DNA from: Pseudomonas fluorescens | Lineage (GTDB): Bacteria > Pseudomonadota > Gammaproteobacteria > Pseudomonadales > Pseudomonadaceae | DNA length: 64,000 bases | Assembly: GCF_902497995.1 (NCBI RefSeq) | Contig: NZ_CABVII010000031.1 | Span: forward strand, 1 to 64,000 | Direction: 5' to 3' | Notes under the pieces: generated by a model | Told to the model about the DNA's origin: nothing | Databases searched by the model: none | What the model saw: the letters and a program-made list of their open reading frames with translations, nothing else | Part shown: positions 17,747 through 25,299 of the stretch, piece after piece | How the letters are laid out: every line of letters starts with the position of its first letter | Position numbering within the stretch: position 1 is the stretch's first letter | Translations under genes and position numbers: made by a program

Positions 17747-18307
17747 ATGAGCAATGTCTACACGATCGCCGTACTGGTCGGCAGCTTGAGAAAGGAATCG
17801 ATCAATCGCAAGGTCGCTCTGGCCCTGGCCGATCTGGCGCCGGCGAATCTCAAGCTGAACATCATCGAAATCGGCGACCTGCCGCTCTACAACGAAGACA
17901 TCGATGGCGCTTCACCGCCGGCAGCCTACAGCACTTTCCGACAACAAGTGAGCTCATCCGACGCATTGCTGTTCGTGACCCCCGAATACAACCGTTCGGT
18001 GCCGGCGCCATTGAAGAATGCGATCGACGTCGGTTCACGCCCCTATGGCCAGAGTGCCTGGGGCGGGAAGCCGGGGGCGGTGATCAGCGTTTCGCCGGGT
18101 GCGGTGGGCGGATTCGGCGCCAACCATCACCTGCGCCAGTCCATGGTGTTCCTCGATGTACCCTGCATGCAGCAACCGGAAGCCTACCTGAACGGCGCGG
18201 GTTCGGCGTTCGATGAGGCTGGCAAATTGTCCGAGACGGTCAGGCCGTTCCTGCAGAAATTCATCAATGCCTACGGAAAATGGGTCGAGCAGCACAAGAA
18301 AATGTGA
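17747..18307 (+). CDS. NAD(P)H-dependent FMN reductase (chromate/quinone reductase, ChrR/YieF type)
   Basis: A flavodoxin-fold reductase of 186 residues that passes electrons from NAD(P)H through FMN to quinones, chromate or azo compounds. Visible signatures are GSLRKESINRKVALALADL (phosphate-binding loop of FMN) and the family motif TPEYNRSVPAPLKNAIDVGSR. The second half includes WGGKPGAVISVSPG. Sequence and length fit the ChrR/YieF group rather than ArsH (longer N-terminus), although arsRB lies just downstream. It is separated from arsR by a long REP element, so there is no reason to call it part of the arsenic module. Confidence 0.9.
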   Translation: MSNVYTIAVLVGSLRKESINRKVALALADLAPANLKLNIIEIGDLPLYNEDIDGASPPAAYSTFRQQVSSSDALLFVTPEYNRSVPAPLKNAIDVGSRPYGQSAWGGKPGAVISVSPGAVGGFGANHHLRQSMVFLDVPCMQQPEAYLNGAGSAFDEAGKLSETVRPFLQKFINAYGKWVEQHKKM

Positions 18308-18378
18308 AGAGCCTTGTAGGAGCGAGCTTGCCTGTGGCGAGGGGGCGAGCCCCAATACCAGCCAGTCAGCGCGGGACC

Positions 18379-18468
18379 TGTGGGAGCGGGCTTGCTCGCG
18401 AAGACCGTGGCACAGTCAATATTGATGTCGCCTGACACACCGCTTTCGCGAGCAAGCCCGCTCCCACA
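18379..18468. repeat. REP-type inverted repeat pair (TGTGGGAGC flavour)
   Basis: TGTGGGAGCGGGCTTGCTCGCGAA and its mirror TTCGCGAGCAAGCCCGCTCCCACA flank about 42 bases. A half copy of the other flavour (TGTAGGAGCGAGCTTGCC) sits at 18315-18332 directly after the FMN-reductase stop. Short direct repeats (CAGTCAGCGCGG and its reverse complement in GCGCTGACTGACTG) bracket the pair. Confidence 0.85.
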
Positions 18469-18525
18469 GGGTTCCGCGCTGACTGACTGGGCATTAGCGC
18501 TCGCCCGGGAATCTGCGCTTTACTG

Positions 18526-18548
18526 CATATTCGAAATTCCATATATTC
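18526..18548. promoter_or_regulatory. Candidate ArsR operator and promoter region
   Basis: An AT-rich, imperfectly palindromic stretch (CATATTCGAAATTCC then ATATATTC) lies about 30-50 bases before arsR in otherwise GC-rich DNA. ArsR repressors usually bind such a site over their own promoter. This is a position- and composition-based call only. Confidence 0.4.
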
Positions 18549-18578
18549 ACGCTTCGTTTGCCCAGATGCGTGCTCCTC

Positions 18579-18926
18579 ATGTCCGACTCCCGCAGTCCCG
18601 TCGATATTTTCAAGGCCCTGGCCGATGACACCCGCAGTCGAATCGCCTTGCTGATTGCCCGCGAAGGCGAGTTGTGCGTGTGCGAGTTGACCGCCGGGCT
18701 GGACCTCAGCCAGCCGAAGATTTCCCGTCATCTGGCGCTATTGCGCAGCAATGGCCTGTTGACGGACCGGCGCCAGGGGCAATGGGTGTTTTATCGCCTG
18801 CACCCGGACTTGTCGCCCTGGGTGATCACGCTAATGCAGGGCGCGCTGGCCGATCATCAAGGCTGGCTGGCGGCGGATGTCGCGCGACTGCACGCCATGA
18901 GCGATCGACCTGAACGCTGCTGTTGA
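18579..18926 (+). CDS. arsR: ArsR-family arsenite-responsive repressor
   Basis: A 115-residue winged-helix repressor. The metal/metalloid site is the pair Cys33 and Cys35 in ELCVCELTAGL at the start of the recognition region, as in the classical ArsR CxC type. The DNA-reading helix follows (SQPKISRHLALLR) and the wing is GQWVFYRLHP. A terminal CC pair (residues 114-115) might add a thiol ligand. ATG 18579 is chosen because it begins the conserved SPVDIFKALADDTR segment; an upstream reading adds seven weak residues. It heads a two-gene unit with arsB, so arsenite should relieve repression of the exporter and of itself. Confidence 0.92.
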   Translation: MSDSRSPVDIFKALADDTRSRIALLIAREGELCVCELTAGLDLSQPKISRHLALLRSNGLLTDRRQGQWVFYRLHPDLSPWVITLMQGALADHQGWLAADVARLHAMSDRPERCC

Positions 18927-18968
18927 ACCCTGATCTTCGTTCCGCCCCCTGTTTGAAGGCTGCTGTGC

Positions 18969-20252
18969 ATGCTCATTGCGTCGTTGATTTTCCTGCTGAC
19001 CATCACCCTGGTGATCTGGCAACCCAAAGGCCTCGGCGTCGGTTGGAGTGCGGTATTGGGCGCCGTGCTGGCGTTGATTTTCGGTGTGGTGCACTTGGGC
19101 GATATCCCGATTGTGTGGCAGATCATCTGGAATGCCACCGGCACCTTTGTCGCACTGATCATCATCAGCCTGCTGCTGGACGAGGCGGGGTTCTTCGCCT
19201 GGGCGGCACTGCATGTGGCGCGCTGGGGCAGGGGCAGCGGACGCAAATTGTTTGCTTACATGGTGCTGCTCGGAGCCCTGGTCTCGGCGTTGTTTGCCAA
19301 TGACGGCGCGGCGTTGATTCTTACACCGATCGTGATTTCCATGCTGCTGGCCCTGCGTTTTTCTCCGGCGGCCACCCTGGCATTCGTCATGGGCGCCGGT
19401 TTTATTGCCGACACCGCGAGTCTGCCGCTGGTGGTGTCGAACCTGGTGAACATCGTGTCCGCCGACTTCTTCAACATCACGTTCAATCGTTATGCGGCCG
19501 TCATGATCCCGGTCAACCTGGTGAGCGTTGCAGCGACCCTTGGGATGTTGATGTGGTTTTTCCGGCGCGACATTCCCGAGGACTACGATCCCGAACAGCT
19601 GGAACATCCGGCGTGCGCGATCCATGACAAGGCGACGTTTTTTGCCGGCTGGGGGGTCTTGGCGATTCTGTTGCTCGGCTGCTTCGCCCTGGAACCGCTG
19701 GGCATTCCGATCAGTGCCATTTCGGCGGTGTGCGCCGCGTTGCTGTTGGCCATCGCTGCCCGTGGCCACAAGATTTCCACGCGCAAGGTGATCAAGGAAG
19801 CGCCATGGCAGATCGTTATCTTCTCACTGGGTATGTACCTGGTGGTCTACGGCCTGCGCAACGCCGGGCTCACCGGCTATCTGGCCGGCTGGCTGGACGG
19901 CTTTGCCGGTTACGGTGTCTGGGGCGCGGCCATGGGCACCGGGCTGTTGACGGCGCTGCTGTCGTCGATGATGAATAATTTGCCGACAGTGCTGATCGGG
20001 TTGCTGTCGATCGAGGCCAGTCAGGCAACGGGGGTGGTGAAGGAGGCGATGATCTATGCCAACGTCATCGGCAGTGATCTGGGGCCGAAAATCACGCCGA
20101 TCGGCAGCCTGGCGACGTTGTTGTGGCTGCATGTGCTGCAGCGCAAGAACATCCGGATCGGCTGGGGGTATTACTTCAAGGTCGGGATTGTGTTGACGGT
20201 GCCGGTGTTGTTGGTGACGTTGGCGGCGTTGGCGTTGCGGTTGTCCCTTTAG
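18969..20252 (+). CDS. arsB: ArsB arsenite/antimonite efflux permease
   Basis: A polytopic inner-membrane exporter of 427 residues with about 11-12 hydrophobic segments. It is an ArsB type of the IT superfamily rather than Acr3, shown by the family stretches NDGAALILTPIV, VMGAGFIADTASLPLVVSNLVNI and MNNLPTVLIG. It follows arsR by 42 bases in one transcript. No arsC reductase, arsA ATPase or arsH lies next to it, so this locus handles trivalent arsenic only unless arsC is elsewhere. An outward-facing REP pair follows its stop. Confidence 0.95.
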   Translation: MLIASLIFLLTITLVIWQPKGLGVGWSAVLGAVLALIFGVVHLGDIPIVWQIIWNATGTFVALIIISLLLDEAGFFAWAALHVARWGRGSGRKLFAYMVLLGALVSALFANDGAALILTPIVISMLLALRFSPAATLAFVMGAGFIADTASLPLVVSNLVNIVSADFFNITFNRYAAVMIPVNLVSVAATLGMLMWFFRRDIPEDYDPEQLEHPACAIHDKATFFAGWGVLAILLLGCFALEPLGIPISAISAVCAALLLAIAARGHKISTRKVIKEAPWQIVIFSLGMYLVVYGLRNAGLTGYLAGWLDGFAGYGVWGAAMGTGLLTALLSSMMNNLPTVLIGLLSIEASQATGVVKEAMIYANVIGSDLGPKITPIGSLATLLWLHVLQRKNIRIGWGYYFKVGIVLTVPVLLVTLAALALRLSL

Positions 20253-20265
20253 ACCGCGTCGGCCT

Positions 20266-20358
20266 CTTCGCGGGCAAGCCTCGCTCCTACAGGAATTGTG
20301 TGGATCACAGAATGCAGTAACGACACAAGCCCTGTAGTAGCGAGGCTTGCCCGCGAAG
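20266..20358. repeat. REP-type inverted pair in outward orientation
   Basis: CTTCGCGGGCAAGCCTCGCTCCTACAG (20265-20291) faces CTGTAGTAGCGAGGCTTGCCCGCGAAG (20332-20358). The arms are in the opposite order to the pair near mltD and differ by one base (GTAGTAGC for GTAGGAGC). It separates the convergent arsB and DUF1853 genes. Confidence 0.8.
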
Positions 20359-20382
20359 CGGCCAGTCCTGCCAATACGAGGT

Positions 20383-21333
20383 TCAACCACTACCCGGCAC
20401 ATTCGGCCAAAGATCCGCCACCAGAAACAACCGCTCCGCTTCCTCCCAATCCCCATCGCCATTCTCTGCCAGCCGCACCAGCAACTGTGCCGGGGCCAGC
20501 GGCTCCAGATCGCTGAGCCACGCATCCAGCTGCCCGGTATTCCAGGTCTGCTCCACCGGATAATGCGCTGGCGCCAGCCAGGCGTGGCGGGGCAGGGGTT
20601 GCCAGCGGCCGAACGGGCGCTGCACGACAAAGTCGGCCCAGTCCTTTTGATGCAACCAGCTGCCACGCAAATGCTGCGCATGCGCACCGTCGGGTGGTGC
20701 GGACGGCCCCGGCCACGGATACAGCAGATAGCCGCCGAGCCACAAATGCGCACTGAACTGCCGGATATCCAGCGCCGCCAGCACTTCACGACTCTCCGGG
20801 CGGGCGGAAATCGGCAATTGATGCTGGCTGAGGTGGGCGAGCTTGCGGTCCAGCCGATCGTGGCAGCCCGGGCCGAGCCACTGCGCCGTGTCGTGTCCGT
20901 TGCCGTTCTGCGGGCCGAGGTAGAGTTTGATCGCCAGTTCCAGGTGGTGCACGCCGTCACGATCGCGCAGCAACATGTCCAGTTCACCCAGGGTGTGCCC
21001 CCCGCGGCGGATCGGCATGTTAGCGGCAATCAGCTCGATGCCCGGTGCGTGGCGCACCGCGTACTGCCATAGACGTTCGTAATACAAACCCAGGCGCCGG
21101 GTCCGGGCCTGGGCCAGCCAGTGCAGCAAGTCATAACTGTCGCGATCGAGTTGCCGCAGCCACAACTCCAGCCGTTGCGGCGCCTGAACCCAGTCACTGC
21201 CGGCCAGCGGATGGCGTTGGGGCCACGGCGTATCGCTGAGCATGGGCGGCGCGAGGATGACCCAGGCCAGGTCGCGCACTTCCGGGTGGCGCAACTGATG
21301 GGGCAACTGCAGCAAATCAGGAAATAGGATCAT
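20383..21333 (-). CDS. DUF1853 family protein
   Basis: A 316-residue cytosolic protein of the DUF1853 family, function unknown. The most conserved part is HTLGELDMLLRDRDGVHHLELAIKLYLG around residues 110-140. Its spaced acidic D and E residues followed by an E-x-K-type strand resemble the core of PD-(D/E)XK nuclease-like folds; this is my inference. It converges with arsB and is divergent from nadK with about 108 bases between the start codons. No catalytic activity has been assigned to the family as far as I know. Confidence 0.85.
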   Translation of the reverse strand: MILFPDLLQLPHQLRHPEVRDLAWVILAPPMLSDTPWPQRHPLAGSDWVQAPQRLELWLRQLDRDSYDLLHWLAQARTRRLGLYYERLWQYAVRHAPGIELIAANMPIRRGGHTLGELDMLLRDRDGVHHLELAIKLYLGPQNGNGHDTAQWLGPGCHDRLDRKLAHLSQHQLPISARPESREVLAALDIRQFSAHLWLGGYLLYPWPGPSAPPDGAHAQHLRGSWLHQKDWADFVVQRPFGRWQPLPRHAWLAPAHYPVEQTWNTGQLDAWLSDLEPLAPAQLLVRLAENGDGDWEEAERLFLVADLWPNVPGSG

Positions 21334-21441
21334 CTTGCGAGCATAGCCTCAATCATGAGTGCACCGTTGTGGCTGAAAGGATTTTGTCTATCCCGCGCTT
21401 TCGCCCATAATCGTGTTTTTCGCCGTCCTCGCAGGAACCCC

Positions 21442-22332
21442 ATGGAGCAATTTCGTAATATCGGCATCATCGGTCGCCTGGGCAGTTCCCAGGTGCTGGA
21501 TACCGTCCGCCGACTGAAACGGTTTCTGCTCGACCGTCACCTGCACGTGATCCTCGAAGACACCATTGCCGAAGTCTTGCCCGGTCATGGCCTGCAAACC
21601 TCGTCACGCAAGATGCTCGGCGAAGTCTGTGACATGGTGATTGTGGTCGGCGGTGACGGCAGCCTGCTGGGGGCTGCTCGTGCGTTGGCCCGACACAATG
21701 TTCCGGTGCTGGGCATCAACCGCGGCAGCCTGGGTTTCCTGACCGATATTCGCCCCGATGAACTGGAAGTGAAAGTCGCCGAAGTGCTCGACGGCCATTA
21801 TCTGGTGGAAAACCGCTTCCTGCTGCAGGCCGAAGTCCGGCGTCACGCCGAGGCCATTGGCCAGGGCGATGCGCTGAACGATGTGGTGCTGCACCCTGGC
21901 AAATCGACGCGGATGATCGAGTTCGAGCTGTACATCGACGGCCAGTTCGTCTGCAGCCAGAAGGCCGACGGCCTGATCGTCTCCACGCCCACCGGCTCGA
22001 CGGCCTACGCACTGTCGGCGGGCGGACCGATCATGCACCCCAAGCTCGACGCTATCGTGATTGTGCCGATGTACCCCCATACCTTATCGGGCCGGCCAAT
22101 TGTGGTCGAAGGCAACAGTGAGCTGAAAATCGTCGTGTCCAAGGATATGCAGATCTACCCGCAAGTCTCCTGTGACGGGCAGAACCATTTCACCTGCGCG
22201 CCCGGCGACACCATCACCATCAGCAAGAAGGCGCAGAAGTTGCGGCTGATTCATCCACTCGACCACAACTACTATGAAGTGTGCCGGACCAAACTCGGCT
22301 GGGGCAGTCGGTTGGGTGGTGGAGGCGACTGA
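21442..22332 (+). CDS. nadK: NAD(+) kinase
   Basis: Phosphorylates NAD to NADP with ATP, the only route to NADP. The 296-residue protein shows the GGDGS motif with catalytic Asp72 (VVVGGDGSLLG), NRGSLGFLTD and the glycine-rich substrate loop SKADGLIVSTPTGSTAYALSAGG. ATG 21442 (MEQFRNIGIIGRLG) is the usual start with GCAGGAA before it; the longer reading from 21355 is unlikely. It is the first gene of a six-gene plus-strand run, and its stop overlaps the phosphatase start (TGATG), which argues for translational coupling. Confidence 0.97.
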   Translation: MEQFRNIGIIGRLGSSQVLDTVRRLKRFLLDRHLHVILEDTIAEVLPGHGLQTSSRKMLGEVCDMVIVVGGDGSLLGAARALARHNVPVLGINRGSLGFLTDIRPDELEVKVAEVLDGHYLVENRFLLQAEVRRHAEAIGQGDALNDVVLHPGKSTRMIEFELYIDGQFVCSQKADGLIVSTPTGSTAYALSAGGPIMHPKLDAIVIVPMYPHTLSGRPIVVEGNSELKIVVSKDMQIYPQVSCDGQNHFTCAPGDTITISKKAQKLRLIHPLDHNYYEVCRTKLGWGSRLGGGGD

Positions 22333-23303
22333 TGCTCGATCCCGCGCGTAGCTACGACCTCATCGGTGACGTGCACGGTTGCGCTCTGACCCTTGAGCAC
22401 TTGCTCGACCGACTCGGTTATCAAAAACAGGGCGGCGTCTGGCGGCATCCGTCGCGTATGGCGGTGTTCGTCGGCGACATCATCGACCGCGGCCCGCGGA
22501 TTCGCGAGGCGCTGCACATTGTCCACGACATGGTCGAGGCCGGCCAGGCGCTATGCATCATGGGCAACCATGAATTCAACGCCTTGGGCTGGAGCACCCC
22601 TGCGCTTGCGGGGAGCGGCAAGCAATTCGTCCGTGAACACTCGCCGCGCCATGCCCGTCTGCTCAAAGAAACCCTGACCCAGTTCGAACACCATCCGGCT
22701 GACTGGCACGACTTCCTGCAATGGTTCTATGAATTGCCCTTGTTCGTCGATGCCGGGCGCTTCCGGGTCGTGCATGCCTGCTGGGATGCCGGACTGATCG
22801 AACCGTTGCGGGCGCTATTTCGCGACGGTTGCGTCGATGAGCATTTTCTCCAGGCCTCGGCGGTGCCCGGCAGCTTTGCCTGCACCGTATTCGATCGCTT
22901 GCTGCGCGGCACCGACATGCGTTTGCCCCATGGGCTGACCATGACCAGCGGCGATGGCCTGATACGTTCGTTCTTCCGCACCAAGTTCTGGGAAGAAGAT
23001 CCGCAAACCTACGGAGACATTGTGTTCCAGCCCGATGCATTGCCAGAGCCCGTGGCGCAAACGCCTTTGTCGTCCACAGAGAAAGACACCTTGCTGCGCT
23101 ATGGCGTCGATGAGCCTCTGCTGTTCGTCGGTCATTACTGGCGCAGCGGCAAACCGGCACCGATCCGGCCGAACCTGGCCTGCCTGGACTACAGCGCGGT
23201 GCTTTACGGCAAACTGGTGGCCTATCGCCTGGATCAGGAAACCCGTCTCGATCCGCATAAGTTCGTCTGGGTCGATGTCGAGCGGCCGCAGGTGTTGCAA
23301 TGA
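22332..23303 (+). CDS. PPP-family metallophosphatase (diadenosine/serine-threonine phosphatase-like)
   Basis: A 323-residue cytosolic metallophosphoesterase. The PPP signature is complete: GDVHG at residues 13-17, GDIIDRG and GNHEFNALGW, then the later metal-ligand histidines in HACWDAG and FVGHYW. This resembles PrpE/ApaH-type enzymes, so the substrate could be a dinucleoside polyphosphate or a phosphoprotein. ATG 22332 shares one base with the nadK stop. Next to NAD kinase a nucleotide substrate is attractive but unproven. The gene end overlaps the rhomboid gene by four bases. Confidence 0.87.
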   Translation: MLDPARSYDLIGDVHGCALTLEHLLDRLGYQKQGGVWRHPSRMAVFVGDIIDRGPRIREALHIVHDMVEAGQALCIMGNHEFNALGWSTPALAGSGKQFVREHSPRHARLLKETLTQFEHHPADWHDFLQWFYELPLFVDAGRFRVVHACWDAGLIEPLRALFRDGCVDEHFLQASAVPGSFACTVFDRLLRGTDMRLPHGLTMTSGDGLIRSFFRTKFWEEDPQTYGDIVFQPDALPEPVAQTPLSSTEKDTLLRYGVDEPLLFVGHYWRSGKPAPIRPNLACLDYSAVLYGKLVAYRLDQETRLDPHKFVWVDVERPQVLQ

Positions 23304-24169
23304 GTGCCGTTGCAGTATTGCGCCTGCCCCTGGCGGTGGACCTGAGTGGCTTCGTCAAGTTGCTGCAGCGCATGCAGGTGCCGCATCGGGTCAGTGAAGA
23401 GGCGGGCGAGCAGGTGCTGTGGGTGCCGGCGAACATCAGTGAAGACGTGCGTTCGTTGTACGAACGTTTCCCCGCGGGCGATCCCGATCAACAGCTCGAC
23501 ATCCCCGTGGCACCGAGCACCGGTCGCCCCGGTTTTGTCGAGCAATTGCGCTACGCCAAGGCGACTGCACTGGTGCTGGTGCTGAGCCTGCTGGTCGGCG
23601 CGGTGACGCTGTTGGGCGAAAACTTCACCACGATGCGCTGGCTGACCTTTCTCGATTTCCGCATCGTCGGCGACTACATCCATTTCGTGCCGTTGGCCGA
23701 CAGTCTGGCGGCAGGGCAATGGTGGCGCCTGGTGACGCCGATGCTGATCCATTTCGGCATCCTGCACCTGGCCATGAACGGCATGTGGTACTGGGAGCTG
23801 GGGCGGCGCATCGAGTCGCGCCAGGGCAGTATCAACCTGATCGGCCTGACCTTGCTGTTCAGCCTGGTGTCCAACTATACCCAGTTCGTTTTCAGCGGCC
23901 CGACCCTGTTTGGCGGGTTGTCCGGGGTGCTATACGGCCTGCTGGGGCATTGCTGGATTTTCCAGATCCTGGCGCCGAACCCGGCCTATCGCCTGCCGCG
24001 TGGCGTGCTGGTGATGATGCTGGTGTGGCTGCTGCTCTGCCTGTCCGGGCTGGTCTCGATGATCGGCTTCGGTGAAATCGCCAACGCGGCCCACGTCAGC
24101 GGGTTACTCATCGGATGCTTCACCGGTCTGTTGGGTGGTTTGTACAACCGCCGTAAACTGGCCATCTAA
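23300..24169 (+). CDS. glpG: GlpG-like rhomboid intramembrane serine protease
   Basis: Inner-membrane protease of 289 residues. The N-terminal cytosolic domain (residues 1-90) is like that of E. coli GlpG, followed by six membrane segments. The catalytic pair is Ser208 in GGLSGVLYG and His265 in AAHVSGLL. The L1-loop segment with the HFGILHLAMNGMWYWELG motif (rhomboid HxxxN element) is present. It begins with an ATGA overlap with the phosphatase gene and is followed by yeaC after 32 bases. Confidence 0.93.
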   Translation: MSAVAVLRLPLAVDLSGFVKLLQRMQVPHRVSEEAGEQVLWVPANISEDVRSLYERFPAGDPDQQLDIPVAPSTGRPGFVEQLRYAKATALVLVLSLLVGAVTLLGENFTTMRWLTFLDFRIVGDYIHFVPLADSLAAGQWWRLVTPMLIHFGILHLAMNGMWYWELGRRIESRQGSINLIGLTLLFSLVSNYTQFVFSGPTLFGGLSGVLYGLLGHCWIFQILAPNPAYRLPRGVLVMMLVWLLLCLSGLVSMIGFGEIANAAHVSGLLIGCFTGLLGGLYNRRKLAI

Positions 24170-24201
24170 ACAAGCTATGTAACAAAGAGTGCGGAGACCT
24201 G

Positions 24202-24462
24202 ATGTCCTCTTTTAACGAAATGATCAAAAACATCACCCCCGATATCTACCGGAGCCTGAAACTGGCGGTGGAAATCGGCAAATGGTCCGACGGTGGCAAA
24301 CTCACCGCCGAACAGCGGGAGCTGTCGTTGCAAGCGATGATCGCCTGGGAAATCCAGAACCTGCCCGAGGAAGAACGTACCGGCTACATGGGCCCGCAGG
24401 AATGCAGCTCCAAGTCGCTCACCGTACCGAACATCCTGTTCAAGTCGGATGCCATCCATTGA
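24202..24462 (+). CDS. YeaC-like DUF1315 family small protein
   Basis: An 86-residue cytosolic protein of the DUF1315/YeaC family. It reads SSFNEMIKNITPDIYRSLKLAVEIGKWSDG, then an LTAEQRELSLQAMIAWE segment and a C-terminal EERTGYMG. GGAGACCTG before ATG 24202 is the ribosome site. Function unknown; it is always short and often sits upstream of DUF2797 in Pseudomonas. Its stop codon overlaps the start proposed for the next gene. Confidence 0.9.
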   Translation: MSSFNEMIKNITPDIYRSLKLAVEIGKWSDGGKLTAEQRELSLQAMIAWEIQNLPEEERTGYMGPQECSSKSLTVPNILFKSDAIH

Positions 24463-25289
24463 TCGAGATTGGCCGCGGTGCAATCAGCAAAATGTCGGCG
24501 CGCCTGGACGGGCCGGACGTGCAATACGCGTTTCGCCTGGATGACGTCGAGGTACCGGTCAATCCCTTGATCGGCACCACGGTGCGCCTGGAATACCTGG
24601 GGGCGATCTTTTGCTCCCATTGCGGACGCAAGACCAAAACCAGTTTCAGCCAGGGTTATTGCTACCCGTGCATGACCAAACTGGCGCAGTGCGACCTGTG
24701 CATCATGAGCCCGGAGCGTTGCCACTACGACGCCGGCACCTGCCGGGAGCCTGAGTGGGGCGAGCAGTTCTGCATGACCGATCACATCGTGTACCTGTCC
24801 AACTCGTCGGGGGTGAAGGTCGGCATTACCCGGGCCACCCAGCTGCCGACTCGCTGGATCGATCAGGGTGCCAGTCAGGCCCTGCCCATCATGCGCGTCT
24901 CGACCCGTCAGCAATCGGGCTTTGTCGAAGACCTGTTTCGCAGCCAGGTGGCGGACAAGACCAATTGGCGTGCTTTACTCAAGGGCGACGCGATTGCGGT
25001 GGATCTGGCCCAGGTTCGCGATCAGCTGTTTGAAAGCTGTGCCGAAGGGTTGCAAGGTCTGCAGGAACGATTCGGCCTGCAGGCGATCCAGACCATTACC
25101 GATGTCGAACCGCTCGAAATCCGCTATCCGATCGAGCAATACCCGGCGAAGATTGTCAGCTTCAACCTGGACAAGAACCCGATTGCCGAAGGCACGCTGT
25201 TGGGGATCAAGGGCCAGTACCTGATTTTCGACACCGGCGTGATCAATATTCGTAAATACACGGCCTATCAGCTCGCCGTGCATCAGTAA
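24459..25289 (+). CDS. DUF2797 family protein with zinc-finger-like cysteines
   Basis: A 276-residue cytosolic protein of unknown function, DUF2797 family. It carries CSHCGRKTKTSFSQGYCYPC, then CDLCIMSPERCHYDAGTCREP: eight cysteines in CxxC and CxxxxxxC spacing that suggest a bound zinc. A region further on (SNSSGVKVGITRATQLPTRWIDQGA) resembles the GIY-YIG-like strand-loop core of UvrC/Slx nucleases; this is an inference. I chose TTG 24459, which overlaps the yeaC stop and gives IEIGRGAISKM, the family N-terminus; ATG 24492 is the alternative. It is followed by pepN after ten bases. Confidence 0.82.
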   Translation: MIEIGRGAISKMSARLDGPDVQYAFRLDDVEVPVNPLIGTTVRLEYLGAIFCSHCGRKTKTSFSQGYCYPCMTKLAQCDLCIMSPERCHYDAGTCREPEWGEQFCMTDHIVYLSNSSGVKVGITRATQLPTRWIDQGASQALPIMRVSTRQQSGFVEDLFRSQVADKTNWRALLKGDAIAVDLAQVRDQLFESCAEGLQGLQERFGLQAIQTITDVEPLEIRYPIEQYPAKIVSFNLDKNPIAEGTLLGIKGQYLIFDTGVINIRKYTAYQLAVHQ

Positions 25290-25299
25290 GGACTCCAGC

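Noticed and set aside
17747..20252. FMN reductase at 17747 as ArsH of the arsenic operon
   Set aside because: It lacks the ArsH-type N-terminal extension, is separated from arsR by REP elements, and fits the ChrR/YieF group better.
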